Source: Streptomyces cyanogenus (GTDB lineage Bacteria; Actinomycetota; Actinomycetes; Streptomycetales; Streptomycetaceae). From it: a stretch of DNA of 64,000 nt. The notes under the pieces were generated by a model, which did no database searches, was not told where the DNA came from, and worked only from the letters and a program-made list of their open reading frames with translations. The translations under genes were made by a program, and so were the position numbers. The stretch spans positions 4,580,001 through 4,644,000 of the forward strand of contig NZ_CP071839.1 of assembly GCF_017526105.1 (NCBI RefSeq), written 5' to 3'. Positions 25,060 through 34,075 of the stretch are shown in pieces (within the stretch, counting starts at the first letter, position 1; each line of letters starts with the position of its first letter).

Positions 25060-26457
25060 GTGACGACGATGACGGAAGCGTCCGTACGCGAGTTCAAGAT
25101 GCCCGACGTGGGCGAGGGACTCACCGAGGCCGAGATCCTCAAGTGGTACGTCCAGCCGGGCGACACGGTGACGGACGGCCAGGTGGTCTGCGAGGTGGAG
25201 ACGGCGAAGGCGGCCGTCGAACTGCCCATCCCCTACGACGGCGTGGTCAGCGCACTGCACTTCCCCGAGGGCACCACGGTGGACGTGGGCACGTCCATCA
25301 TCGCGGTGGCCGTGGCCGGCGGTGCCGCGCCGGAGGCACCCGCCGAGCAGGCGGCGCCGGCGCCCGCCCCGGCGAAGGAGGAGCCGAAGCCGGAGGGCCG
25401 CCAGCCGGTCCTCGTCGGCTACGGCGTGGCGACCTCCTCGACCAAGCGCCGCCCGCGCAAGGGCCCCGAGGTCAGCGTTCCGGCGCAGGCGATCCAGACG
25501 GAGCTGAACGGCCACGGCGGCGCGGTCGCCGGGAAGCCGCGCCCGCTGGCCAAGCCCCCGGTGCGCAAGCTGGCCAAGGACCTGGGTGTCGACCTGGCCA
25601 CGATCACCCCGTCCGGCCCGGACGGCATCATCACCCGCGAGGACGTCCACGCGGCGGCCACGCCCCGGACGGCCGAGCCGGAGGCCCCGGTCACGGCGGC
25701 CCCCGCGGCCCCGGCCACCGCTGCCGCCCCGGCGCCCGTGGCGTCGTACGACACAGCGCGCGAGACCCGCATCCCGGTCAAGGGCGTCCGCAAGGCCACC
25801 GCGCAGGCGATGGTCGGCTCGGCGTTCACCGCGCCGCACGTCACCGAGTTCGTGACGGTCGACGTGACCCGCACGCTGAAGCTGGTCGAGGAGCTGAAGC
25901 AGGACAAGGAGATGCAGGGCCTGCGGGTCAACCCGCTCCTGCTGATCGCCAAGGCCCTGCTGGTCGCCATCAAGCGCAACCCGGACATCAACGCGTCCTG
26001 GGACGAGGCCGCCCAGGAGATCGTGGTCAAGCACTACGTCAACCTGGGCATCGCGGCGGCCACCCCGCGCGGCCTGATCGTCCCGAACATCAAGGACGCG
26101 CACGCCAAGACGCTCCCGCAGCTGGCGGAGGCGCTGGGCGAGCTGGTGACGACGGCCCGCGAGGGCAAGACGTCCCCCGCGGCGATGCAGGGCGGCACGG
26201 TGACCATCACCAACGTCGGCGTCTTCGGCGTCGACACGGGCACGCCGATCCTCAACCCGGGCGAGTCGGCGATCCTCGCGGTCGGCGCGATCAAGCTCCA
26301 GCCGTGGGTGCACAAGGGCAAGGTGAAGCCGCGTCACGTCACGACCCTGGCCCTGAGCTTCGACCACCGCCTGGTCGACGGCGAGCTGGGTTCCAAGGTC
26401 CTCGCGGACGTCGCGGCGATCCTGGAACAGCCGAAGAGGCTGATCACCTGGGCGTGA
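25060..26457 (+). CDS. bkdC: Dihydrolipoamide acyltransferase E2 (second copy)
   Basis: The 465-residue E2 has one lipoyl domain (VETAKAAVEL), a Pro/Ala linker, a subunit-binding domain (PPVRKLAKDLGVDLATITP) and a catalytic domain ending FDHRLVDGELG. The GTG at 25060 sits just after GAGGAGAGG; an ATG at 25069 is also in frame and would remove three residues. It is the last gene of the operon and is followed by a strong terminator. Confidence 0.9.
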   Translation: MTTMTEASVREFKMPDVGEGLTEAEILKWYVQPGDTVTDGQVVCEVETAKAAVELPIPYDGVVSALHFPEGTTVDVGTSIIAVAVAGGAAPEAPAEQAAPAPAPAKEEPKPEGRQPVLVGYGVATSSTKRRPRKGPEVSVPAQAIQTELNGHGGAVAGKPRPLAKPPVRKLAKDLGVDLATITPSGPDGIITREDVHAAATPRTAEPEAPVTAAPAAPATAAAPAPVASYDTARETRIPVKGVRKATAQAMVGSAFTAPHVTEFVTVDVTRTLKLVEELKQDKEMQGLRVNPLLLIAKALLVAIKRNPDINASWDEAAQEIVVKHYVNLGIAAATPRGLIVPNIKDAHAKTLPQLAEALGELVTTAREGKTSPAAMQGGTVTITNVGVFGVDTGTPILNPGESAILAVGAIKLQPWVHKGKVKPRHVTTLALSFDHRLVDGELGSKVLADVAAILEQPKRLITWA

Positions 26458-26490
26458 AGGCCCGTCTCGGCGGGTAACGTCTGAGACTGA

Positions 26491-26527
26491 AGGGGGCGGC
26501 CGCAACTAAGTCTTGCGACCGCCCCCT
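26491..26527 (+). terminator. Terminator after the second bkd operon
   Basis: AGGGGGCGG (26491-26499) pairs with CCGCCCCCT (26519-26527) and CGCAA (26501-26505) with TTGCG (26513-26517), with one C/A mismatch between them and a 7-nt loop. A pyrimidine-rich tail CTCTTTCC follows. Confidence 0.85.
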
Positions 26528-26548
26528 CTCTTTCCGAGCCCCGCTCCG

Positions 26549-27547
26549 TCAGCTCCGGCTGAGCACGTACACCGGCGCTCCGTCCTCCGTCCCGCCCTGT
26601 GAGCGGATGCAGGCGTGCTTGCGCAGCAGGCGGAGGCATTCGTTGACGCGGTGCACCGAGAGGCCGGTGCGGGCCGCGATGGCCTCCAGCGGGTCGCGCA
26701 GCTCACCCTTCTCGACGAGGATCGGGGCGACGACGACGGCCACGGTCCACACGTCCGCCGTCACGGACAACCGCTGCCGCCAGTCGGCGAGTACGGACTC
26801 CGTGGTGGGCGGCACCGCGAGGTGGGCGTCGGGCGTCCGGCGTTCGAGGACCAGGGCGTCGAGCCGGTCCGCGATGCGTTCCATGGCCCGCACCATGGCC
26901 TGTTGCACGGCGAGGGTGGCCTTCTGCGTGGTCGACGCCTCCCGCTGGAGGGCCAGGGATTCCTTCTGGACGGCCAGCATCTCCTTCTGCAGTTCGATGG
27001 ATTCGCGCTGCCCGTTCGCAAAGTCCTCGTCCAGCTGGAGGTTGCGCGTCTCCAGCCGGACGATGGCTTCCGCGACCTGTTCGGGCATGGCGTACGCGAT
27101 GGGCGCGCCCGGTCCGGTCGGCTGCACCTCGGCCTCTTCGAGAGTGTAGGAGCCCTCCCGCTGTACGGTCTCGATGACGTCGGCGACCCACATCTTCAAC
27201 GGTGCGCAGGATGCTTTGGTGCAGGCGTTGACGAGCAGGATGAGTCCCTGCAGAGAGATGACATTCAGGTCTCGACGCCACTCCCTGCCTGCGGGAATGC
27301 TGAGACCGTAACCTCTGGTTAGGGTCTCGAGAGACTCTCGGTGCTCTGTCGGCACATGGTCGGACAGTGCCTTTTGCGGGTTGCTGTGCCCGAGTTCCCT
27401 GCAGACGTCCACCGCCGGAAACCAATGGCTCCCGTCCGGCATGGTCAGCCGGCGGACACGGGCTCCGGTCGCCGCGTACACGAAGTCGCTGACGTCGATC
27501 GCCTCGTGCCGTTCCCCGGATGCGGACTGTTTCCTGGGTTCGTTCAT
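26549..27547 (-). CDS. Phage-type Bro-N domain protein with coiled coil and winged-helix-like tail
   Basis: The 332-residue protein starts with a Bro-N domain (about 15-125: VRRLTMPDGSHWFPAVDVCR, LSDHVPTEHRESLETL, NVISLQGLILLVNACTKA), typical of phage antirepressors. Heptad repeats rich in Gln and Lys (about 165-245) form a coiled coil, and a winged-helix-like C-terminus follows (about 265-332). GGAGGT lies 7 bp before the ATG. Codons such as CTA, AGA and ACA are more frequent than in neighbours, pointing to acquisition from phage. No other phage gene is adjacent. The function is unknown; a DNA-binding regulatory role is likely. Confidence 0.85.
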   Translation of the reverse strand: MNEPRKQSASGERHEAIDVSDFVYAATGARVRRLTMPDGSHWFPAVDVCRELGHSNPQKALSDHVPTEHRESLETLTRGYGLSIPAGREWRRDLNVISLQGLILLVNACTKASCAPLKMWVADVIETVQREGSYTLEEAEVQPTGPGAPIAYAMPEQVAEAIVRLETRNLQLDEDFANGQRESIELQKEMLAVQKESLALQREASTTQKATLAVQQAMVRAMERIADRLDALVLERRTPDAHLAVPPTTESVLADWRQRLSVTADVWTVAVVVAPILVEKGELRDPLEAIAARTGLSVHRVNECLRLLRKHACIRSQGGTEDGAPVYVLSRS

Positions 27548-27677
27548 GTGAACCACCTCCGCCGCGGAACGTAGAGCGGAGGAAATCGAATATGCCAACC
27601 GCAAGCGCGATGTTCACGATTGCGGGTGAAGTTCGCCGGAAACGGCGGACATCAGCGGTGGGCCGGCCACAGCGGGG

Positions 27678-28655
27678 CTACTCACGCCGCAGGGCGTTGA
27701 GCAGGGCCGCGCCCCGTTCGGCGTCGTCCACGCTCACCGCGAAGTCCGTACGCCGGCCCCGGGGGCGTACGACCAGACAGTCGCCGGCGCGGAGCATCAC
27801 CGTCGTACCGAGGCCGCTGATGCGGTAACCCCAGCCACCGACCTGGGACGGCAGCCGCTGCTCGGCGCGGGCGGACTCGATGGCGGCCGGGGCCCAGCGG
27901 CGGGCGGGCCAGCCGAGCGGCCCGAACGACACCTCCAGGCCCGCTTCCGACACCTTCGCCCGGACCGAGGAGAAGGCGGCGCCGGCGAGCGAGGTGACGG
28001 CGCTGACCGCGCACACGGGCCACAGTCCGGCGGGGTCGGCCAGGCCGACGGCCAGCGCCACCGACGTGGCCACGGTGATCAGGCCGGCCAGTGCCGCCAG
28101 CAACTGCAACCAGAGACTGCTCGCGCGGGAGAACCAGAACAGCCGTTCGCCCTCCGGCAGGTCGAGCGCGGCAGCCGGCGGGGCCGGCGTGGCGGCGGGC
28201 CGGGCGGCGCAGAGCCAGGCCACCGCGCCGGCGACCGCCGCCAGGGCCAGGACCAGCGCCACACCGAGGGCCGGCTGGCGGGCCTCGTGCCAGTCCGCGC
28301 GGTCCAGGTTCGCCCGGACGACGCAGATCTGCGCGCCGACCAGCAGCGTTCCCGTGGGCGCCAGCGTCATCGCCCGCCAGGGGCGTACGGCGGGCCGGGA
28401 GCGGCGCCATCGCACGCTCACCGCGAGGACGACCACCAGCCAGACGACCGCCGGGAACAGGGAGGCCGCCCACAGGGGCATCGAGTTGTCGGGGGTGTCA
28501 CCGAGGTTCCAGTGGGTCGCCAGCCGGCCGGGCAGCCGGCCGCGTACGGCCCAGGGCAGCCCGGCGAGCAGGACTGTGACGGCCGCTGCCGAGCCGATGA
28601 GCCACCAGCGCGCCGTACGGCCCTCAGGCGCGGGCCGGTTGTTCTTCCCCGTCAC
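27678..28655 (-). CDS. DUF1648-containing multi-pass membrane protein
   Basis: The 325-residue membrane protein has an N-terminal DUF1648-like segment (PGRLATHWNLGDTPDNSMP, with the TMP/HWN pattern), several transmembrane helices and a cytoplasmic C-terminal region similar to bacterial PH-like domains (VSFGPLGWPARRW onward). DUF1648 proteins often accompany YtrA-type GntR repressors, as here: its GTG overlaps the stop of that gene (GTGA). The operon may answer to envelope stress or antibiotics by analogy with Bacillus ytr, but no ABC transporter is present. Confidence 0.78.
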   Translation of the reverse strand: MTGKNNRPAPEGRTARWWLIGSAAAVTVLLAGLPWAVRGRLPGRLATHWNLGDTPDNSMPLWAASLFPAVVWLVVVLAVSVRWRRSRPAVRPWRAMTLAPTGTLLVGAQICVVRANLDRADWHEARQPALGVALVLALAAVAGAVAWLCAARPAATPAPPAAALDLPEGERLFWFSRASSLWLQLLAALAGLITVATSVALAVGLADPAGLWPVCAVSAVTSLAGAAFSSVRAKVSEAGLEVSFGPLGWPARRWAPAAIESARAEQRLPSQVGGWGYRISGLGTTVMLRAGDCLVVRPRGRRTDFAVSVDDAERGAALLNALRRE

Positions 28656-28999
28656 GTCACACCCCGGATCATGTCGATGAGGTCGGTCCGGCTGTAGCCC
28701 AGCCGGGACGCCTCCGCCACCAGTTCGCGTACGCGGATCTGCAGCCCGGAGCGCCGGGCCGCGCCCTCGGCGACCGTGATGCCCCGGCCCCGGCGGAACT
28801 CCAGCAGGCCCTCGTCCCGCAGCTCGCGCAGGCCGCGCAGGACGGTGTTGGCGTTGATGTCCAGGGCCGTGGAGAGGTCGCGGGCCGAGGGCAGTCGGTC
28901 GCCGGCGCGGCACTCGCCCTCGGCGATGGCCCGCCGGATCGCCGCGGCGACCTGCTCGTGCAGCGGGCGGGTGTCGGTCTTGTCCAGACGGAGCAGCAT
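28652..28999 (-). CDS. YtrA-subfamily GntR regulator
   Basis: The 115-residue protein has an N-terminal GntR winged helix (PLHEQVAAAIRRAIAEG, GDRLPSARDLSTALDINANTVLRGLREL) and the short C-terminal helical tail of the YtrA group. I chose the ATG at 28999 because it gives the family N-terminus MLLRLDKTDTRPLHEQ. An in-frame ATG at 29026 would put a palindromic operator inside the coding region. The mRNA may be leaderless. It is cotranscribed with the DUF1648 protein. Confidence 0.85.
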   Translation of the reverse strand: MLLRLDKTDTRPLHEQVAAAIRRAIAEGECRAGDRLPSARDLSTALDINANTVLRGLRELRDEGLLEFRRGRGITVAEGAARRSGLQIRVRELVAEASRLGYSRTDLIDMIRGVT

Positions 29000-29021
29000 G
29001 GTGCCAATGACATTAGCACCA
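28999..29021. promoter_or_regulatory. YtrA-type palindromic operator at the start of the GntR gene
   Basis: This 23-bp near-palindrome has TGGTGC and GCACCA outer arms and AATG/CATT inner arms, with one mismatched pair and one central base. It touches the start codon of the regulator, as expected for autorepression. Sequences of the GGTGC type are typical of YtrA-like operators. Confidence 0.75.
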
Positions 29022-29059
29022 TTCATTTCATCGAGGGCAGTCCGCGTCTCGGAACGGAA

Positions 29060-29090
29060 AAGGGCCCGCCGCTGTCCGCGGCGGGCCCTT
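29060..29090. terminator. Terminator downstream of the D,D-carboxypeptidase
   Basis: AAGGGCCCGCCGC (29060-29072) and GCGGCGGGCCCTT (29078-29090) form a perfect 13-bp stem with a 5-nt loop. Read leftwards it ends in CCCTTTTCC, so it terminates the carboxypeptidase transcript before the GntR gene. Confidence 0.88.
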
Positions 29091-29107
29091 CGCTCTGTCG
29101 GAGGGTG

Positions 29108-30010
29108 TCAGCCCAGCTTGGCGAAGCCGTAGCCGAGCAGCTTCTTCGCGTCCGTCTCGCGCTGGGTGATGGAGGTGGACGCGAGGACGGTGCCGATGAC
29201 CGTCTTGCCGTTGCGGGTGGCGGCGAAGACCAGGCAGTACTTGGCCTCGGGGCCGGAGCCGGTCTTCACGCCGATGGTGCCGCTGTAGCTGCTGAGGAGC
29301 CCGTTGGTGTTCGTCCACGGGTTCATCGTGCGGGTGCTGCCCGTCTTGGTGATCGTCTTCGCGGTGTACGTCTTCGTCTTGACGATCGTGCGGAACGTGG
29401 AGTTCTTCATCGCGCTGCTGGCGATCTTCGTCAGGTCGCGCGGCGTCGAGTAGTTGCTGCCGTTGCCGATGCCGTCGAACGAGTCGAAGTGGGTGTTCTG
29501 CAGGCCCAGGTTCTTGGCGGCGGTGTTCATCTTGCCGATGAAGGACTTCACGCGCGCGGAAGTGGTGGAGCCCGAGCCGTACTTGTCGGCGAGCGCGTAC
29601 GCGGCGTCGCAGCCGGACGGCAGCATCAGCCCGTACAGCAGCTGACGGACGGTCACCTTGTCGCCGACGATCAGGTGCGCCTGGGAGGCGTTGTTCCTGA
29701 CGACGTAGTCGCTGTAGATCTTCTTGATCGTGACCTTGGCGTCGAGGTTGAGGTTCGACTGCGCGAGCACGACCTTGGCGGTCATGATCTTGGTGGTCGA
29801 ACCGGTGGAGCGCTTGTAGTCCGCCGCCTTGGTGTACAGCGTCGAGCCGTTCGCGTTGTTCATCACGTAGCCGCCCTTGGCCACGATGGAGGGCGTGGTC
29901 ACGGCCTGTGCGGGCGCAGCGGTGAGGGCACCGGTGGCGAGCAGCGCGCCGGAGGTGACGGCGACGGCGGCGGCTCTGCGGAGGCGGATGCCCTGGATGC
30001 CGGTAATCAA
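29108..30010 (-). CDS. D-alanyl-D-alanine carboxypeptidase (PBP5-like, S11)
   Basis: The 300-residue exported penicillin-binding protein trims the terminal D-Ala of peptidoglycan stem peptides. It has a signal peptide (about 1-36, cut near AQA), the catalytic SxxK motif S71-T-T-K74, SGC (132-134) in place of the usual SxN, and KTG in GVKTGSG. There is no C-terminal amphipathic anchor, so the protein is probably soluble outside the membrane. The start is a rare TTG at 30010, supported by GAGGT 8 bp upstream. The terminator at 29060 ends the transcript. Confidence 0.9.
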   Translation of the reverse strand: MITGIQGIRLRRAAAVAVTSGALLATGALTAAPAQAVTTPSIVAKGGYVMNNANGSTLYTKAADYKRSTGSTTKIMTAKVVLAQSNLNLDAKVTIKKIYSDYVVRNNASQAHLIVGDKVTVRQLLYGLMLPSGCDAAYALADKYGSGSTTSARVKSFIGKMNTAAKNLGLQNTHFDSFDGIGNGSNYSTPRDLTKIASSAMKNSTFRTIVKTKTYTAKTITKTGSTRTMNPWTNTNGLLSSYSGTIGVKTGSGPEAKYCLVFAATRNGKTVIGTVLASTSITQRETDAKKLLGYGFAKLG

Positions 30011-30195
30011 AGTGATATACCTCGAATGTCGTTAATGCCCCTGGAATGCGGCCTGGTTGAGCTGGCAACGGAAGGGGCCGCATGGGTGTGACACGTAACT
30101 AGCACAGAAGGTTGTGTGGTCGCTGCGGGGTCTTCGTCACGTCCGGATGATGGACGGTGCTGTCCTTGCGTACGTGTTGTATCTATGCTGTGGGC

Positions 30196-30870
30196 ATGAA
30201 CACGGCCGTCGAGCAGCCCGCACCGCAGTCCCTCAAGCCGCCCCCCGCCGCCGACCGCGTGTACGCCCACGTCAAGCAGGGTGTCCTCGACCGCCGCTAC
30301 GAGGGCGGCACGCTGCTCACCGAGGGTGAGCTGGCCGATGCCGTCGGTGTCTCGCGCACACCCGTCCGGGAGGCGCTGCTGCGGCTGGAGGTCGAGGGCC
30401 TCATCCGGCTCTACCCGAAGAAGGGCGCCCTGGTCCTGCCGGTCTCCGCGCAGGAGATCGCGGACGTGGTGGAGACCCGGCTGCTGGTCGAGGAGCACGC
30501 GGCCCGCAAGGCCGTGCCCGCGCCGCCGGGCCTGCTGGAGCGGCTGGCCGAGCTGCTGGAGCGGCAGAAGGCGCAGGCCGCCGCCGGCGATCTGGCCGCC
30601 GCCGCGGTCACCGACCGCTGCTTCCACGCCGAGATCGTGCGCAGCGGGGGCAACGAGATCCTCTCCCGGCTCTACGACCAGCTGCGCGACCGCCAGCTGC
30701 GGATGGGCGTCGCCGTCATGCACTCCCACCCCGACCGGATCGCCAAGACGCTCGCCGAGCACGAGGAGATCCTGCACGCGCTGCGCGCCGGGGACGCGGA
30801 TGCGGCCGTAGGGATCGTCCACCGGCACGTGAGCTGGTTCTCGCACCTCGCCCGGGGTGAGGTCCGGTGA
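30196..30870 (+). CDS. GntR-family regulator (FadR subfamily)
   Basis: The 224-residue protein has an N-terminal winged helix (RVYAHVKQGVLDRRYEGG, VSRTPVREALLRLEVEGLI) and an all-helical FCD ligand-binding domain (about 95-215, with ETRLLVEEHAARKA). Its stop overlaps the GTG of the MFS gene, so it probably controls that transporter. The ATG at 30196 has a weak GTGG ahead. The ligand is unknown; FCD domains often bind small carboxylates through metal. Confidence 0.9.
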   Translation: MNTAVEQPAPQSLKPPPAADRVYAHVKQGVLDRRYEGGTLLTEGELADAVGVSRTPVREALLRLEVEGLIRLYPKKGALVLPVSAQEIADVVETRLLVEEHAARKAVPAPPGLLERLAELLERQKAQAAAGDLAAAAVTDRCFHAEIVRSGGNEILSRLYDQLRDRQLRMGVAVMHSHPDRIAKTLAEHEEILHALRAGDADAAVGIVHRHVSWFSHLARGEVR

Positions 30871-32174
30871 GCGCTCCGGTGCGCAACGCCACCCTTCCGG
30901 GGGACCCGCCGGGCGGACGCCGGGCCGTCGCCGTGTGGTCCATAGGTGTGGCCGTCTACTTCGTCGCCGTCATCTTCCGTACGTCCCTGGGCGTGGCCGG
31001 CCTCGACGCGGCCGGCCGGTTCCACGTCAACGCCTCGGCCCTGTCCACGTTCTCCATCCTCCAGCTGCTGGTCTACGCGGGGATGCAGATACCCGTCGGC
31101 CTGCTGGTCGACCGCCTGGGCACCAAGAAGGTGCTGAGCATCGGGGCGGTCCTCTTCACCGCCGGACAGCTGGGCTTCGCCTTCTCCCCCTCGTACGGCA
31201 CCGCGCTCGCCTCCCGCGCGCTGCTGGGCTGCGGTGACGCGATGACCTTCATCAGCGTGCTGCGGCTCGGCACCCGCTGGTTCCCGGCCCGGCGCGGGCC
31301 GCTGGTGGCGCAGCTCGCGGGCCTGGTCGGCATGGCGGGCAACCTGGTCTCCACCCTGGTGCTGGCCCGGCTGCTGCACGGCATCGGCTGGACCCCGGCG
31401 TTCGCGGGCAGCGCGCTGGCGGGCGCGGTCGTCCTGGTCCTGACCCTGCTGTTCCTGAAGGACCACCCCGAGGGGCAGGAGCCGGAGCCGTCCCCGCACC
31501 AGGGCGCGGCCTACGTCCGCCGGCAGATCGCCGCGGCCTGGCGGGAGCCGGGCACCCGCCTGGGCCTGTGGGTGCACTTCACCACCCAGTTCCCGGCGAT
31601 GGTGTTCCTGCTGCTGTGGGGCCTGCCGTTCCTCGTCGAGGCGCAGGGCCTCAGCCGTGCCACGGCCGGTGAGCTGCTCACCCTCGTCGTCCTTTCCAAC
31701 ATGGTGATCGGGCTGGTCTACGGCCAGATCGTCGCGCGGCACCACGCGGCCCGGCTGCCGCTGGCGCTGGGCACGGTCGGCGCCACCGCGCTGCTGTGGG
31801 CGGTGACGCTGGCCTACCCCGGCCGGCACGCGCCGATGTGGCTGCTGCTGGTGCTGTGCGCGGTGCTCGGTGCGTGCGGGCCGGCCTCGATGATCGGCTT
31901 CGACTTCGCCCGGCCGGCCAACCCGCCCGAGCGACAGGGCACGGCGTCCGGCATCACCAACATGGGTGGCTTCATCGCCTCCATGACGACCCTGTTCGCG
32001 ATCGGCGTGCTGCTGGACGCGACCGGCGACGACTACACCGTGGCGTTCAGCGCCGTGTTCGTGCTCCAGGCGCTCGGGATCAGCCAGATCCTGCGGCTGC
32101 GGGGGCGGGCGGCCCGGCGCGAGCGGGAGCGGCTGGTGGCCAGCCGGGTGGAGACGGTGCACGTCCCCGCCTAG
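30867..32174 (+). CDS. MFS transporter
   Basis: The 435-residue permease has 12 predicted transmembrane helices. The MFS loop motif appears as GLLVDRLGTKKVLSIGAVLF (motif A between helices 2 and 3). The central loop carries DHPEGQEPEPSPHQG. The GTG start overlaps the stop of the GntR regulator (GTGA), indicating a two-gene operon. The substrate is not deducible. Confidence 0.9.
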   Translation: MSAPVRNATLPGDPPGGRRAVAVWSIGVAVYFVAVIFRTSLGVAGLDAAGRFHVNASALSTFSILQLLVYAGMQIPVGLLVDRLGTKKVLSIGAVLFTAGQLGFAFSPSYGTALASRALLGCGDAMTFISVLRLGTRWFPARRGPLVAQLAGLVGMAGNLVSTLVLARLLHGIGWTPAFAGSALAGAVVLVLTLLFLKDHPEGQEPEPSPHQGAAYVRRQIAAAWREPGTRLGLWVHFTTQFPAMVFLLLWGLPFLVEAQGLSRATAGELLTLVVLSNMVIGLVYGQIVARHHAARLPLALGTVGATALLWAVTLAYPGRHAPMWLLLVLCAVLGACGPASMIGFDFARPANPPERQGTASGITNMGGFIASMTTLFAIGVLLDATGDDYTVAFSAVFVLQALGISQILRLRGRAARRERERLVASRVETVHVPA

Positions 32175-32223
32175 GGTCTCTCGTTCGGCCCCGGCCGCCC
32201 CGTGCTGTGGCCGCGGCTGCCGG

Positions 32224-33048
32224 TTACGGGGTGACCGCGAAGTGGCGCAGGATCGCCGCCGCCAGGTCCTGTTCGCCCTCGGTCTTCACCCGGTCCGCGA
32301 CCGCCGCGGGGGTGACCCGGCCGCAGGCCAGGCGGACGTAGGTCTCCCAGTCGAGGGTGAGCGCGGCGGCGGGGCCGAGGGCGGGGGCGGTCTCCACGGT
32401 GCCGCGGCCCTGGATGTCGACGCGGACCGTGCGCAGGAACTCCACGGGGCCGTGCACGTCGAACACGACCGCCGAGCTGCGCGGGGCGTTCGCGTCGTGG
32501 GCGACGACCTTGGGCAGCGCCTCCAGCAGCACGTCCCGGGTGACGTACGCGCCCGGCGAGTCCAGGTTGCCGGGGCGGCCGAGGGCGGTGCGCAGGTCCT
32601 GTTCGTGCACCCACACGTCGAACGCCCGCATGCGGTAGGCCCGTTCCAGGGTGATCTCGGTGCCGAGCGGCCCGCGCACCAGGGTGCCGGGGTCCCGGGA
32701 CTCGTTGCGCAGCTGCCGGTTGCGGCGGATGACCGTGTACTCCAGCTCGGCGGTCATCTCCGGCGCCGTGTGGTGGCGGCGGACGTCGACCTGCATCTCC
32801 ATGTAGCGCTGGTGCTCGGTGGTGACGTGGAACAGGTCGCTCGGCAGGGAGTGGATGGGGCGCGGGTCGCCGAGCATCTCGCAGTCCATGCCGATGACGT
32901 GGGACACGATGTCCCGCACCGACCAGCCGGGGCAGGGTGTCCGCCGGTTCCACTCGCCCTCGACGAGCGACTGCACCATCTCGGATATCGCTTCGATGGA
33001 GTGCGTCCAGGCGTCGGCGTAGGGCTGGAGGGTGGGATGCAGACTCAC
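32224..33048 (-). CDS. Maleylpyruvate isomerase-like (TIGR03083) DinB-fold protein
   Basis: The 274-residue protein begins with a DinB/mycothiol-dependent metalloenzyme domain (about 8-165), including RRTPCPGWSVRDIVSHVIG and FDVWVHEQDLRTALGRPG, the conserved pattern of the actinobacterial TIGR03083 family. The C-terminal domain (about 180-274) is SCP2-like. These proteins are thought to use mycothiol in isomerisation or detoxification, but the substrate is unknown. The start is GTG at 33048 with little ribosome-binding sequence. It converges with the MFS gene and is divergent from the nitrilase-family gene. Confidence 0.8.
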   Translation of the reverse strand: MSLHPTLQPYADAWTHSIEAISEMVQSLVEGEWNRRTPCPGWSVRDIVSHVIGMDCEMLGDPRPIHSLPSDLFHVTTEHQRYMEMQVDVRRHHTAPEMTAELEYTVIRRNRQLRNESRDPGTLVRGPLGTEITLERAYRMRAFDVWVHEQDLRTALGRPGNLDSPGAYVTRDVLLEALPKVVAHDANAPRSSAVVFDVHGPVEFLRTVRVDIQGRGTVETAPALGPAAALTLDWETYVRLACGRVTPAAVADRVKTEGEQDLAAAILRHFAVTP

Positions 33049-33231
33049 GGAACGGGACCCCTCGGCGGTCGGTACACGGGCAGGTTGTGGCGGCGTTGCC
33101 AGCGGGCGGCGGCTGCACTTCGGCGGGTGTCTTGAGAGGCTAAGTTACGCTGCTGAAAGGCACCCCGGCAGTGCTTTCGTGTGACGATCGTAGGCCCGTG
33201 TGGACGACTCGAATGCCAGGACGGTGGTAGT

Positions 33232-34056
33232 GTGCGCGCTTCGCTGATCCAGATCGCCGTGGACGAGGACGAACCGGTCGGCTCCCGGCGGCGGCGCGCG
33301 GCCGCGCTGGTGCGTGAGCAGCGCGGTGCCGACCTCGTGGTCCTGCCCGAGCTGTGGACCACCGGAGCCTTCGCCTACGAGGAGTTCGGCCGGGAGGCCG
33401 AGCCGCTCGAAGGGCCGACGTACGAGACGATGGCCAAGGCGGCGAGCGACGCGGGCGTGTGGTTGCACGCCGGCTCCATCCCCGAGCGGGCGGCGTCCGG
33501 CAGCGGCTCCGCCGCGCAGGACGGCCCCCTCTACAACACCTCTCTCGTCTTCTCCCCCTCCGGTGAACTGGCCGCGGTCTACCGCAAGATCCACCGCTTC
33601 GGCTTCGACAAGGGCGAGGCGGTGCTGATGGGCGCGGGCCGGGACCTGGTGACGGTCCGTCTGCCCGGGACCACGCTCGGCGTGGCCACCTGCTACGACC
33701 TCCGTTTCCCCGAACTCTTCCGCGGACTGGTCGACGCCGGCGCCGAGACGCTGGTGATCCCGGCGGGCTGGCCCGAGCGGCGACGCGCGCACTGGACGCT
33801 GCTGGCCCAGGCGCGGGCGGTGGAGAACCAGGCGTTCGTGCTCGCGTGTGGAACGGCCGGGACCCACGCCGGAGTTCCGCAGGCGGGTCACTCGATCGTG
33901 GTGGATCCGTGGGGCGAGGTGCTCGCCGAGGCCGGTTCCGCGGAGGAGGTCCTCACGGTGGACCTCGACCCGGCGAAGGTGGCCGCGACCCGCGAGCAGT
34001 TCCCGGCGCTGAAGGACCGGGTCCTCGGCCTGGAGCCGCCCGCGCAGCGACGCTAG
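33232..34056 (+). CDS. Nitrilase-superfamily carbon-nitrogen hydrolase
   Basis: The 274-residue protein has the catalytic triad of the family: E40 in VVLPELWTTG, K119 in VYRKIHRFG and C154 in ATCYDLRFPEL. The sequence resembles the omega-amidase/YafV-type branch that repairs or hydrolyses amides such as 2-oxoglutaramate and deaminated glutathione, but this is tentative. I chose the GTG at 33232, after GGTGG, because upstream residues do not fit the fold. It is monocistronic. Confidence 0.88.
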   Translation: MRASLIQIAVDEDEPVGSRRRRAAALVREQRGADLVVLPELWTTGAFAYEEFGREAEPLEGPTYETMAKAASDAGVWLHAGSIPERAASGSGSAAQDGPLYNTSLVFSPSGELAAVYRKIHRFGFDKGEAVLMGAGRDLVTVRLPGTTLGVATCYDLRFPELFRGLVDAGAETLVIPAGWPERRRAHWTLLAQARAVENQAFVLACGTAGTHAGVPQAGHSIVVDPWGEVLAEAGSAEEVLTVDLDPAKVAATREQFPALKDRVLGLEPPAQRR

Positions 34057-34075
34057 ATGCTCCCCGGCCGCGGGG

